Source: Antilocapra americana (lineage: Eukaryota; Chordata; Mammalia; Artiodactyla; Antilocapridae). From it: DNA of 64,000 nucleotides. The DNA lies in assembly GCA_007570785.1 (NCBI GenBank), contig ML664183.1:18895368-18959367 (forward strand), read 5' to 3'. Numbering within the stretch: the stretch's first letter is position 1; each line of letters opens with the position of its first letter. A program made the position numbers and the translations under genes. The notes under the pieces were generated by a model. That model did not search any database. It was not told the origin of the DNA and saw only the letters and a list, made by a program, of their open reading frames with translations. This document shows, in pieces, positions 32,801 to 44,163 of this stretch.

Positions 32801-34144
32801 TAGGGTCCTGCTGAGGATTTAAAAGGCTGACACAGGTAAAGTACTCACGCCAGAGTCAAAGATATGGCACCAGCCCTCCGCTGGGGGTGGGCAGAAGAGG
32901 AGGCTGCAGAGAAGCAGCGGCTGGAGAAGCGGCAGCATCCACTGCTCAGCCTCCTGCAGACCTCTCCTCTGGATTTTCATCCAGATGGCTGCAGACTCAT
33001 TCACATACTACTTCTCAATGTTTTTATTTGCATCTCAATCTCGAGGTTGACTTAAAGCCTCCAGTTGGTTCTGAATATTTTCTTCCTCGCTATCTTGAAA
33101 CCACCTTTATACAGGTGAAACTTTAACCCCACATGTAGGACGCTCCAGGTCAGTGCTTTGTCACTAAGCCTTCCTGGCGAACTTCCTTCCCAGGGGAACC
33201 TGCTGCCTTGGAAGATGGTCTGTCTCTGGCACTTGGTGGACTCGGCTAAGATATTCTCTGTGAGGAAACAGCACAGGATTTCATGATCCCAAAGTCCTGT
33301 TCTACAACCAGGAAGGCCTTCACTTCCCTTAGCACCTCCATCTTTTTGAGGATGCCACACCGTCTTCACACCACCAGACTTTCTCTGACTTTCTCCCTAG
33401 AGACGGCTCTGAGGAACGGGGCCTGATTTGTATTTAAAAGGCTTGGTTTCACAGCGTAACTCACTTACCTTGACTTTCCTGTCAGTCTTTCAGTCTTCCT
33501 CTCTGCCCTTCAGAGAAAGCCACGTGGATCCATTTCCCCACATGGCTCCGTATTGCCATGTTCCTTTGTAGGCTAAACAAGAGGTGTCCTTATTATCTCA
33601 GGGAGGCAGGGTGTATCTTTGAAGACCTCCAAAGTAGGTAATGTTGCTCATTTGCTGCCCCTGTAGAAACATCTTTGGGTGTTTTCTCACAGGAAATCCT
33701 GATTTTCCTTTGGCCTTATCCCAGCTGTATGTGCTAGTCAGTTCCCAAGCTCTGCTCCCAGGGCATGTGTGGAGCCATAGACTTTTCCAGCTGAAAAAGA
33801 CTGAACTGTCCCTGAAGAGCCCTAATCCCAAGGTCTATAGTGCTTTCATTCTTTGCAGTATTCTTTATCATTCTCTCCCAAGGACTATGTTCTCCTTCGT
33901 AGCTCCCAGGAGGAGAGATAGTGCTGTTTATTCTTCATTGAAACCCACCTGCTGAGCTTTCACAATCTAGAGAGAAGAGAATCCTCTTATTTGACATATA
34001 GAACACTCAAAGATGCTCCCTAAACTTGAAAAAAGGCATCATTACCTCTATCACCTTGCCAATGAAATGTGGTAAACTGACTTCAACACTGAGCTAAAGG
34101 GGAATTCTGACAGTGGCAGCCTCCCACCATCACTCTCACTGTTA
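32801..34144. other. GC-richer, repeat-poor island
   Basis: The only stretch over 1 kb that is both repeat-free and visibly GC-richer than the rest. Frames up to about 105 codons exist on both strands (minus 33052-33369, plus 33641-33955) without recognised domains. The minus strand near 32848-33004 has a signal-peptide-like frame ending at a good splice donor (see separate entry). MIRs flank both sides. No CpG island. Confidence 0.5.
32848..33004 (-). other. Possible signal-peptide exon (weak candidate)
   Basis: On minus a frame starts at 33004 and has a second in-frame Met at residue 23, followed by a hydrophobic run 'LPLLQPLLLCSLLFCPPPAE' and then 'GWCHIFDSG'. It meets 'ggc|gtgagtact', a GTGAGT donor with GT at 32846-32847. 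The pattern Met, Leu-rich core, small residues (PPPAEG), then Cys-containing mature start is what a first coding exon of a secreted or membrane protein looks like. I do not recognise the protein. No next exon is visible, and the exon-side base before GT is C, not the usual G. It may be chance. Confidence 0.2.
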
Positions 34145-34375
34145 CTTCTATGAGGACTTAATAGACAGCAGGTAGCTCGCATCCGTTAGCTCTTTGGATC
34201 TTCATAGTAACCTTGAAACGTAGTTGCTATTATCTCTACTTAAGATTCTAGGAACTAAATTTGGAGAGGTTAAATCACTTGTTATGGTTACATAAGTAGT
34301 AAAAGACAAGCTTTGATTCATAGCATTTCTGTTGGCTCCAAAGTTTATGTACTTTTTACTCTCTCTAGTACTGAC
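34145..34375 (-). mobile_element. MIR SINE
   Basis: A reversed MIR: 'ttggatcttcatagtaacct', 'gttgctattatctctactta', 'ggagaggttaaatcacttgt', ending near 'tttatgtactttttactc'. Confidence 0.7.
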
Positions 34376-34883
34376 TGCAAGCTATTTGAACAGCTTTGAA
34401 ACCACTGACATCATTCTGAGCTAAACGTTATGGTTAATGAATTGTAGGTGTTAGCTGTTGGACAAAATGCCTGTTTTAATAGTGAATGAGTCCTAGACCG
34501 GGTCCTATCACGTATGACCATGTAGTTACATTGGCTTTATCTTAAATTGAGTTTATATCAATTTGTATGTTTCCTTTATTGATACATGAAAGTTAAAATT
34601 ATATTCTTCATGATAATTTCCTAAGAGTTGTATGCATTAAAAATACTTTTCCTTTTTTGTGTTTTATCACTTTATAGTAATTTCAGAAGATTAATACTAA
34701 TATACTCTATCAGTTCTTCATTTACATTTTATGTATTTTACAGTTTTATTTAATGAGTGTTTATGTCTTTAGATATTTCTTATATTGTCATCTAGAGATA
34801 TTCTAATTGATTTGAGGGTCTGGTATGCTGTAAGTGACCAAACTCATTTTTCCCATATATTATACTGAATTACACCTGTGATC
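34376..34883. other. Unassigned AT-rich sequence
   Basis: Nothing recognised. Ends at the probable TSD of the L1 that follows. Confidence 0.5.
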
Positions 34884-35774
34884 ATTTTTTTTTTATTGTA
34901 TTGGTTTTGCCATACAATGACACGAAACCACCATGGGTTTACATATGCTCCCCCTCCAGAACCCCCCTCCCTCCTCCCTCCCGATTCCCTCCCCCTGGGA
35001 CATCTCGCTGCACCAGCCCCAAGCATCAACCCTGGGCTGACGATTGATTTCACATATGATAATTAACATGTTTCAATATCATTCTCCCATATCATCCCAC
35101 CCTTGCCCTCTTCCACAGAGTACATGAGTCTGTTCTATACATCTGCGTTCCTTGTGCTGTCTCGCATGCAGGGTTCTCGTCACCATGATTCTAAATTCCA
35201 TATATATGCGTTAGTATACTGTATTGTTGTTTTTCCTTCTGGCTTACTTCACTCTGGATAATAGGCTCCAGTTCCGTCCACCTGAGTAGAACTGATTCAA
35301 ATGAATTTTTTTTTAATGCTGAGTAATATTCCATTGTGTATATGTACCACAGCTTTCTTACCCATTCATCAGTTGATGGGCATCTAGGTTGCTTCCATGT
35401 CCTGGCTATTGTAAACAATGCAGCGATGAACATTGGGGTACACGTGTCTCTTTCAATTCTGGTTTCCTCGGTGTATATGCCCAGCAGTGGGATTGCTGGG
35501 TCAAATGGAAGTTCTCTGCAGTTTTTTAAGGAATCTCCACACTGTTTTCCATAGTGGCTGTACTAGTTTGCATTCCCACCAGCAGTGTAAGAGGGTTCCC
35601 TTTTCTCCACATGCTCTCCAGCATTTATCGCTTGTAGATTTTTGGATGGCAGCCATTCTGACTGGTGTAAAGTGGTACCTCATTGTGGTTTTGATTTGCA
35701 TTTCTCTGATAATGAGTGATGTTGAGCATCTTTTCATGTGTTTGTTAGCCGTTTTTATGTCTTCTTTGGAGAAA
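34884..35774 (-). mobile_element. L1 (ruminant type), 3' part of a twin-primed copy
   Basis: Third copy of the ruminant L1 in antisense, with poly-T, the C-rich 3'UTR (34950-34999) and the end of ORF2, running to 'ttcatgtgtttgttagccg..cttctttggagaaa'. Readable ORF2 frames are 35191-35433 and 35501-35737 on minus, separated by frame breaks. At about 35774 it joins an oppositely oriented ORF2 piece. Confidence 0.93.
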
Positions 35775-36038
35775 CCAGAAAATTACTAGAGCTAGTCAGT
35801 GAATATAGCAAAGTTTCAGGATACAAAATCAACACACAGAAATCCCTGGCATTCCTATACACTAACAATGAGAAAACAGAAAGAGAAATTAAGGAAACAA
35901 TCCATTCACCATCGAAACAAAAAGAATAAAATACTTAGGAATATTTCTACCTGAAGAAACAAAAGACTTGTATATAGAAAACTATAAAACACTGATGAAA
36001 GAAATCAAAGAGGACACAAATAGATGGAGAAATATATG
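35775..36038 (+). mobile_element. L1 5'-inverted segment of the same insertion
   Basis: Sense L1 ORF2 from 'ccagaaaattactagagcta' to 'aatagatggagaaatata'. A plus-strand frame (35738-35929) reads '[20 protein letters not shown]' and '[17 protein letters not shown]', RT-region ORF2 that belongs upstream of the antisense piece. The head-to-head arrangement is the signature of twin priming. Probable diverged TSD: 'cctgtgatcattt' (34875-34887) against 'cctgcaatcttt' (36039-36050). Confidence 0.9.
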
Positions 36039-36055
36039 CCTGCAATCTTTACTGT

Positions 36056-36250
36056 GGGCTTCCCTTGTGGCTCAGCTGGTAAAGAATCTGCCTGCAATGC
36101 AGGAGACCTGGGTTCGATCCCTGGGTTGAGAAGATCCCCTGGAAAGGAAAAGGCTGCCTACTCCAGTATTCTGGCCTAGAGAATTCCATGGACTGTATAG
36201 TCCATGGGGTCGCAAAGAGTTGGACAGGACTGAGCAACTTTCGCTTTCAC
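36056..36250 (+). mobile_element. Bov-tA SINE
   Basis: Sense Bov-tA from 'gggcttcccttgtggctcag' with 'gggttcgatccctgggttga' to 'ggacaggactgagcaactttc'. It sits just right of the L1 insertion. Confidence 0.94.
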
Positions 36251-36349
36251 TATTGTAAAATATGCCTTCCACTCAGTAATTTGCAAGGCCACCACTGTCA
36301 TGTCCAATATATATTCACTATCTATTATATGTTACATATAAACATATCT

Positions 36350-36817
36350 AATTGATTCTATTCTGCTTCACTTGGGCTCTCTGTCTATATCTTGTCAATA
36401 TCATATTTTCTTGGTAGCTATAGCCCTGTAATAAGTTCTGATATCTGTTAACATAAGTTCCAGATCTTATTACTCTTCAGGAGTTTTCCAGTTGGTCTTG
36501 ATATTTTGATCTTCCATATCATTTCAAAATAATTTGAGATCCAAGATGTTTAAAATGTGATATTCTGTTTATAATTATTGGAAAACTATAGAGTGATTTG
36601 GGTAAAGTTGACATCTTTATGACATCAGGTCTTCTGGTTCCTAAATATGTTATATCTTTTCATTTATTTAAGTCTTCTTGGGTGTCTGTCAATAATATTT
36701 TATTATTTTCTTCTATAGAGGTTTATATCATTTAATTTATCCCCAGAGATTTAATATTTAGATAAACTAAATACTCTGTATTAGCTTATTAGATGATTAG
36801 TTTCTAATCATCATTTA
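36350..36817 (-). mobile_element. Old L1, antisense, left part
   Basis: 'ttggtagctatagccctgta', 'gttttccagttggtcttgat', 'gacatcaggtcttctggttc', 'aagtcttcttgggtgtctgt' follow antisense L1 ORF2. Resumes at 37480 after the BovB. Confidence 0.7.
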
Positions 36818-37479
36818 AGTTCAGTCACTCATTCATGTTCAACTCTTTGAGACTCCATGGACTGCAGCATGACAGACCTCCCAGTCCATCACCAACTCCG
36901 GAGTTTACTCAGACTCATGTCCATTGAGTTGGTGATGCCATCCAACCATCTCACCCTCTGCAATCCCCTTCTCCTGCTCTCAATCTTTCCCAGCATCAGG
37001 GTCTTTTCAAATGAGTCAATTCTTCGCATCAGATGGCCAAAGTATTGGTGTTTCAGCTTCAACATCAGTCCTTCCAGTGAACACCTAGGACTGATTTAGG
37101 ATGGACTGGTTGGATCTCCTTGCAGTCCAAGGGACTCTCAAGAGTCTTCTCCAAAACCATAGTTCAAAAGCATCAATGCTCAGCTTTCTTTTGTCCAACT
37201 CTCACATCCATACATGACTACTGGAAAAACCATAGCTTTGACGAGATGGACTTTTGTTGGCAAACTAATGTCTCTGCTTTTAATATGCTGTCTAGGTTTG
37301 TCATAACTTTTCTTCCAAGGAGCAAACATCTTTTAATTTCATGGCTGCAGTCACCATCTGCAGTGATTTTGGAGTCCAAAAAAATAAAGTCTCTCACTGT
37401 TTACACTGTTTTCAAATCTATTTGCCATGATGTGATGGGACCAGATGCCATAATCTTAGTTTTCTGAATGCTGAGTTTT
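36818..37479 (-). mobile_element. BovB LINE (copy 4), 5'-truncated
   Basis: Antisense BovB 3' end: 'agttcagtcactcattcatg', 'tggactgcagcatgacagac', 'tcatggctgcagtcaccatc', 'gatgccataatcttagtttt', stopping near 37479. Inserted into the older L1. A TSD is not clear. Short frames only. Confidence 0.92.
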
Positions 37480-38055
37480 TATTTGTTTATTCACTTGGTG
37501 TCCTGCTACTTTGCTTGGTATTCAGTTACTTTTTATTAAATTCCAGTGGTTTATCAGTGTATTCTTCTGGATTTTCTATGTGCATAATTATATTAGCTAC
37601 AAATAATGCCTGTTTTTTCCTTTCCCTTGCTTCCTTTTTGTTCTTTTTTTTTTTTCCCCCTTCTGTTCTATTGCTCTGCTGACCAAAACTTGTACCATAA
37701 TGTGGGACAGAGGGGTGATAGTGGGCATTTTTGCCTTTTTTCCTACTCTCAAGGGAAAGCTCTCAATGTTTCTTTCTAAAATTATCTCTTTTTTTTTCTC
37801 TAGCTTTTTGGTAGATACTCTTTCAGGCAGTAGAAGTTTTTTTCTGTTCCACATTTGCCAAGAATATGCATATTTAATCACAAATAATATTGAATTTATT
37901 TGGACTCTTAATCTTCATTTTTTGAAGATTTTTTTTAAACCCTTGAATTGGTTAATATGAATGGCATGAATGGATTCTCTGCCTCATCTATGCATTTTGA
38001 GGCTATAAAAATGTCTAAGTAATAGTTATGCTGTCCATCACATTGACATTGTAGA
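37480..38055 (-). mobile_element. Old L1, antisense, right part
   Basis: 'tggtgtcctgctactttgct', 'gattttctatgtgcataatt', 'ggggtgatagtgggcatttt', 'gcctcatctatgcattttga', 'tccatcacattgacattgta' continue the L1 interrupted at 36817. Confidence 0.7.
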
Positions 38056-39859
38056 ACTTTGGGGCCCCAGTTCCATGTGGAACTCAATTTAGCCATCCAA
38101 ATGGAGATTTACAGACATTAGGGTTCAACATATGTCCCTAGGATGAAATACTCTGAACGTCTGGTTAGCTTTCTACTTTCCTTTAGTCATTTTGTTTTTG
38201 TCTTGAAATATTCCTTTGTGTTGTGCCAGCTTATCATGCATTTAGAAAGTTATTTTTTAATATTTTATTTTGTGTGTTTAGTTGTTTCCAACAGCTTGGT
38301 TCATCAGGGTATTTATCACACATACTGTTAAATACAGTAATATAATACATTGTTTATTTTAAAAATTGTGTTTATGTATTATATTAAATCTAAGTGAAGC
38401 ATGCATTAGTGTTCATTGTATTTTTCCTATAATTTTTATATTTTTTGACAATTAAAGCCCAGTAGTTTTGTGTTTTTTAGGATATATTCTGCTTACCAGT
38501 GAAAGCATTTAGCCCATATTATAATCTTTGACTTTTTTTCCCTTTAGGTTACTCACATCTCCATTCCATGTCAAAGTCATTTTCCCTGGGGCACTTCCGA
38601 GGGGAATCTTTCACCTCTTTCATTATATGTTTGATGGTGAGAAACCCCAGAGCTATAAGCAGAAGCCTAGGGGCTTTTCTGCTGCTTTTCTGTATAAAGT
38701 GATAACTGTTAAATCTTCATACGAACTTTATATCATTTAAAAAATTTCTTTGTGAAAGTCACCTGCCCTTTCACTCCCCTTTTTTTCTGGGGGAAGGGGA
38801 GTGAGTTAGGGGGACTCTTCTCTAAAATTTTAAATTGGAGAGGACCCTTGCTATAACCAAACCAAAAGCAGCAGATGCTGGGCTAAAGGTATAAGTTGCG
38901 GTGGGGGGCAGCAAAGAACTTAAATTACTGAATTTATACTCTACCCCAAGCTAGTTCTCCATTATGAATGCATTCCTCCCTTTACTCCCTCATTTCTGCT
39001 TCCAAAATACAGGCTGAAGGCATTACATTGTCCTGGACAGAACTACATTTTGTATCATAGGACATGCCCAGAAATCTTGCCATCTGTTAAATGACTGACT
39101 ATAAGGGAAAGGAGTCCCATGAAGGACTGTCAGGGGCTGAGCTCTGTGAAGCTGAGCTTTCTTAAAAGGACCTGTGTCAGCTTCCGATACGTTTTAGGGT
39201 TAGAATTGCAGCTAGACCAGAATAAACATAAAATCTGATTAAATTCAAAATTTAGAATATATTTGCTCTATTACTTTTTAAATATATCTATAACATCTGA
39301 TTCCATTTCTTTGTATTTACCTGTTAAAAAGTAAAAAGATAGGCATTTTTTTCTAGCTACTTATATGGAACTAAAAGCCTCTGGGGTGTGTGTGGGGTAC
39401 TTTTAGAGCCATTGATATGGGATTCTTTTCTTCAGAATACTATATATCTACTATATTTAGGATTCTGTATATATCTATTTTGGCTTCACTTTTTCAGGGA
39501 GGACCTTTAACATTTATAGCAAATTTATAAAAGTTCAGATACAATTGTAATTTTTCCAGTATCTAGTGTAATTTGAGCATCCTCCTTCATTTTAAGGACT
39601 TGGGATCAAATGTTAATTTTTTTTAAACCATGTATTCAATATTTTTAAACATATGTAAACAAAACTAATGACAAGACTAAAGGACAGTGAAGTTAGGCAA
39701 AATGTGGCATTGCATGATGGCAGGAGATATTTTCCATTTCAAATTCTTCTAATAAAAGCTTTCAGTTTGGCTTTGTAACTTCCTAGGGAATATAACTGTT
39801 GCTGATTTTTAATACATTTTCATTTTTTGGTCTTTTATTTTCTTCTGTAAGCTTCATCC
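38056..39859. other. Unassigned sequence
   Basis: No named repeat. Contains a splice-flanked open segment (38548-38636, separate entry) and a perfect 11-bp inverted repeat 'tcactcccctt'/'aaggggagtga' (38771-38781 and 38794-38804). Confidence 0.45.
38548..38636 (+). other. Possible 89-nt internal exon (weak candidate)
   Basis: A strong acceptor-like tract 'tttttttccctttag' (AG at 38546-38547) is followed by an open 89-nt segment and a donor-like 'gatg|gtgaga' (GT at 38637-38638). One frame is open throughout and continues open downstream. The encoded text has no recognisable motif. Acceptor and donor strings this good arise by chance fairly often in 64 kb, so this stays a candidate only. Confidence 0.15.
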
Positions 39860-39926
39860 ACTGCCTTGCTGTCATATTTTTTCAAAGCAAATCCCAGATA
39901 AAGTATAGCTCTGCATTTCTGTACTC

Positions 39927-39965
<39 letters not shown>

Positions 39966-40010
39966 CAGAGCTCACCAAAGTATGCACTTTAAGCTTTCAA
40001 TAAAATACAG
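39860..40010 (-). mobile_element. Possible old L1M fragment
   Basis: 'ttcaaagcaaatcccagata' and neighbouring text resemble the antisense L1M 3' region; a (TAA)n tract interrupts it. Confidence 0.35.
39927..39962. repeat. (TAA)n microsatellite, 12 units
   Basis: 36 bases of uninterrupted TAA. It produces a poly-Asn run in a meaningless plus-strand frame. Confidence 0.97.
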
Positions 40011-40236
40011 GCCAGGATAATATAAATGCCAGTCTTCCTCACTTTTTATGTTTAGATTCCTCTTGAGTATCTCAGAAAATTTCACTCAAAAAATACTGAA
40101 TATCTATACAGTTGCAAAAGAAAATTAACCTTTTGACCTTTTGAGTCCTTAAAATGCAGGAGAATGCTCAAATTATACTCAGTACTGGAAAAATACAACT
40201 GTATCTGAATTTTTATGAATTTGTTATAACTGTCAA

Positions 40237-40434
40237 TTTGTTGTTGTTTAGTCACTAAGTCGTGCCCAACTCCAGACTCCTCTGTCCATGGGATTTCCCA
40301 GACAAAAATACTGGCATGGGTTGCCATTTCCCTCTCCAGGGGATCTTCCCAACCCAAGGATCAAACCCATGTCTTCTGCATTGGCAGGTATTGGCAGGCA
40401 GATTCTTCACTATCGAGCCACCAGGAAAGCCGTG
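40237..40434 (-). mobile_element. Bov-tA SINE with perfect TSD
   Basis: Reversed Bov-tA: 'ttagtcactaagtcgtgccc', 'gatcttcccaacccaaggat', ending 'gagccaccaggaaagccgtg'. A perfect 10-bp TSD 'taactgtcaa' lies at 40227-40236 and 40435-40444. An internal 11-bp tandem duplication 'attggcaggt(a)' is seen at about 40379-40400. Confidence 0.95.
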
Positions 40435-40624
40435 TAACTGTCAAAGTTCTTCCCAAAAAAGTAGAACCAAAATAGATATTCATAGAGTCCTACTGTGAGT
40501 GAGACCATAGTAAACGTGTTTTAGCAATAAAGTATTTTTTGATAAAGTTATGCATAATTTTTTGGAAACAGTGCTGTTACAAACTTAGTAGGCTAGGTGT
40601 AAACATCTAAATGCACTGGGAAAC

Positions 40625-40713
40625 AGAAAATTTATGTGACTCACTTTATTGCAATATTTGCTTTTTGCAGTGATCTGGGACTGAAACCACAATATCTACA
40701 AGGTATTCCTCTA
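40625..40713. mobile_element. Tigger-type DNA transposon end
   Basis: 'gtgactcactttattgcaat', 'tttgcagtgatctgggactg' and the terminal 'aaggtattcctcta' match the right end of a Tigger1-like element, whose terminus reads 'gaggtatgcctgta'. Confidence 0.65.
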
Positions 40714-42489
40714 AGTAGAATACTCTCCAACTTACTACTTGACCTTTAAAAAATACCTAATTAGCAAAAGTAAATACTCATTAAACAACAAAAAGAATAA
40801 AAATAATCTTCACCACCACATTAGGGAATTGATTTAAACACACAGAATTGCCATCTCAGACACACATGTTTATTTAGTATTTGTTATTTATTATTAAAAC
40901 CCTTGGGTCTTAACTATAGAGTATGGACCTCAGACCCATAAGTTTGTCTTTATGTTTCCTTCCGCTTATTCAGCCTTTATCAATAATAAATGCTATCCTG
41001 CTAATAGAGCTATTAAAACTGTTATCTTATTGGTGATTTGAGGGTCAGCAGTCAAAATTAATGATCACATTTAATAACAAAACAATGTACATTCTTTATA
41101 TTACTTCACAGTACATATTTTTTTAAAACTAAAGCCAGTAGTTACACCAATGAAATTTAATGTTGCTTCTGTATCTCTTCCCTAAGGAAGGGAGAAGAGA
41201 CACCATGAGATAATCTAACGTTATCAGTGGAAAGGAAAGAAGGTAAACTGGTAACTATTGGAGAGGCCCATAAATCCATTTTTTCTCTTTTCATAAGAAC
41301 TTCAAGAGAATATTATTCTTTCTAAGTCTGTGGTCAATTATTTCAAGACTAGTTTTAACCTAAAGGATTAAAAACTCATTAATATCCAGCTAATTGGCAA
41401 AAACCTTCAGATTTACTCATGATCACTGCCCCTTTTTAAACATAGGCTATATTAACAAGGTCTTTGCAGATTCTGTTAATTCCCCAGCACATTTCCGATT
41501 TGGGGAAATTAAAATCTGTCTTTACTTGAGTCATTTCTCAAGCTTCATACACTTCTCTACACAGTTTGATGGAATAATTTTGTTTCCATCTATGGCTGAG
41601 GTAATGTCTTAAAAATTGTTATTTCTTATGTGATGGTGTATCTTCTGTGACATACTGGTAACTCCTTTCCTTCCTTCTTTTGCCCTTCCTTCCTTTCCTC
41701 ACTTTTTTTTTTCTTGAGAAATGTTGATATAAATCCATTCAATTAACATTCCAGTGTTAACTAACTTATTTAGCAGGAATAACAAAATAATGTGCCATTG
41801 TGTAGGCTGACTAACTCTTTAGATTGTTCCAATTAAGAATAGAATCCTTTCCTGAATTTTGTGTTACTCATGATTGAGTGGTAGGTTTTCTTTTCATTGG
41901 TTGCGCCATTTTCTGAGACCCACCCAACATTCCATGTAATTTGCTTGTAATAGAGAGTACACATTCCAAAGATAAAATGAAGATGGACAGAGACCCTGGA
42001 AAGTCATAGAATTTCCATTTTATAATACCCCAAGATACAAATATCAATACTCTGTTTTCTCACTTAAATATTGAAAACAATATGTAAGATCACTAGCAGC
42101 AGCATTTTTTTCCCCAGTTCTCTTGACATAAATGACTATACTTGGATGCATTTCTCAGTGTACTAAGTTCCCCCCACCCCCATACAATCTGCCTAAAGAA
42201 ATACTAGGCAGAAGTATGAGAATAAACATAAAAGACGTAAAGACTTATAAGTTGGTGAAAGTCAGTGTGATTTGAGATTTTGATTTTGAGGAATAATGGT
42301 TACTTGTATATGATTTAATTTCATTTACCTCCCTCAGCTCTGCATCTCCATATTTCCCTTATCGGATCTCTCTCCATACTCCTGCTTGTTGTTGAAGCCT
42401 GCACATTCTCCTTTCCAGTGCCATCCTTGTTTCATTTATTTTTTTTTTTTAAGGCCAAGCTTCATTGTGTACTGAGTGAAGGACTGTCA
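40714..42489. other. Unassigned sequence
   Basis: About 1.8 kb without a recognised gene or repeat. A C/T-rich stretch lies at about 41660-41715. Confidence 0.5.
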
Positions 42490-42660
42490 TACTTTTAGGA
42501 GACAGGGTCTTGACTTTGTCACTTACTAACTGATAATTTTGAAGAAGACACTTAACCTTGCTAGAATCAAATTTCCTAAAGGATAATTGATAATGCTTTC
42601 CTAATTGACCTATGGTTCAGCTCTCTAAGGTTTTGTGATTCTTGTGACTTTTTCTTCTTA
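42490..42660 (+). mobile_element. MIR-like SINE, decayed
   Basis: 'tgactttgtcacttactaac', 'gaagacacttaaccttgcta' and 'taattgataatgctttccta' follow the MIR order in a weak match. Confidence 0.5.
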
Positions 42661-43149
42661 GTCTATATTTCATGATTCTCAAACTTCCTTTACAAATCTA
42701 GATGTTCAACGTGTGTAGGCACAATAGAAATGTTAATATAATTAAGCAAATTATGAAGGAACAACTTTGATAAGGAATGTTTTAAGAACAGTTTTGATAA
42801 AAAGTTTTCAAATGTTGTCTGAACCTGCTTTCCCTTTCCTTGCCCCTCCCAGAAGTCATGCCTTTCACATGTTCAGCGTATATAATTGAGCACCATCCAA
42901 AGGCCAGGCATTGTCAGGCTCTAGGGATCTAGATATGAACCACAGAGTTGCAAATATCAGTCTGTGGGAGGGACAGACAAGAAAGCCAGTGTTTTTCTCT
43001 AACTGAGCAATACACGAACTGTTAGGGGCATGTGTCGGAGGCTCAGAGAGATTGGGATACCCACAGTCTGGAGAAACCATCCTTCAACCTTTCCTCTTCT
43101 TCTTACATTTTCTCAGTCCACCCATATCCTTCTCAATCCCTTATTGTAG
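42661..43149. other. Unassigned sequence
   Basis: Nothing recognised. Confidence 0.5.
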
Positions 43150-43390
43150 CATAGTACACCAAAATGAACTCTGGAGTCAAGCTCCCTGCAATGGATTCTC
43201 AGTTCCATTTGTTAGTTACTTTGTATCCTAGGGAGTCATGTAACCTCATTGTCAGTTGTCTCATCTATAAAATGGGCATAGTAATAATAATAGTGCCTGT
43301 GTCATAGGATTATGAGAACTGAGAAAATACATATACTATTTAGTGTAGTTCATAGCACATGCTAAGTAGTCAGCAAAATCACTTTCATGT
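43150..43390 (+). mobile_element. MIR SINE, close to full length
   Basis: Clear sense MIR: 'aactctggagtcaagctccc', 'gagtcatgtaacctcattgt', 'tctataaaatgggcatagta', 'ttcatagcacatgctaagta'. The best-preserved MIR of the window. Confidence 0.85.
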
Positions 43391-44045
43391 AATTCCTCCA
43401 TGTTTGTCCCTCTAAGTGTTTTAAGAGGACAGTGGCTCAATCTGTAAACCCGTAGATGTTTCTCTTCAAAATACTAATTCTCCTGACAAAACACTTTGGC
43501 CAGAAACTCCATGATAGCCAAGATCTTAAGGTTTTAAAATTATAAAAATAAAAATACAGATTGAGCATAAATAACAATTAGAAGAAGAAAGAAAGGAAGG
43601 ATTTAATTTGAGCTATTGAAAACAGTGATAATAATGTCAACTTCTTGTCAGTAAGCAGTTAGTAATTCCTTATATATATGAAAACAAGCTGTAGATAAAG
43701 CATTAATGCCACTCATTAGCTGAAATCAAGGCAGCTTTAATTTTCTTCAGCATTTCCATCCTCCCAGAAGCCCACCTGGACAAAAGATCCCCAACTAGAG
43801 AGAATGTGTGAACAGCATCCAACAAATAGGAAGTTAATTGAACTTCATTTAAAAACACATACCAAGAAGTATCATATCTGTGTCCTTTTATGAGCGTTTT
43901 CTCAAGGAGTAGTGATTGGTAGCAGAGTGACTAGAAAGTGGTAAGAAGGAGACTTCACATTTTATTTACTTTTCTGCTAATTTGTGGCCGTATTATTCAG
44001 CCAGCATGCACTGTTTCTGGCACTAAAGTATGATTTGAAATGAGT
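43391..44045. other. Unassigned sequence
   Basis: AT-rich, no recognised feature. Confidence 0.5.
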
Positions 44046-44163
44046 TCTAATGGCAACCCACTCCAGTACCCTTGCCTGGAAAATCTCATGGACAGAGGAG
44101 CCTGGTAGGCTACAGTTCACGGGGTCGCAAAGAGTCGGACATGATTGAGCGACTTCACTCACT
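44046..44163 (+). mobile_element. BOV-A type SINE monomer
   Basis: 'ggcaacccactccagtaccc', 'tggacagaggagcctggtag', 'gggtcgcaaagagtcggaca' and 'tgattgagcgacttcactca'. Only the BovB-derived half is present, without a tRNA head, as in BOV-A elements or truncated Bov-tA. Confidence 0.85.

Noticed and set aside
32801..34144. CpG-island promoter
   Set aside because: The region is GC-richer than its neighbours, but CpG dinucleotides are sparse, so it does not qualify as an island.
39799..40020. A 73-codon plus-strand frame with a poly-Asn run
   Set aside because: It is the (TAA)12 microsatellite translated, with no domain on either side.
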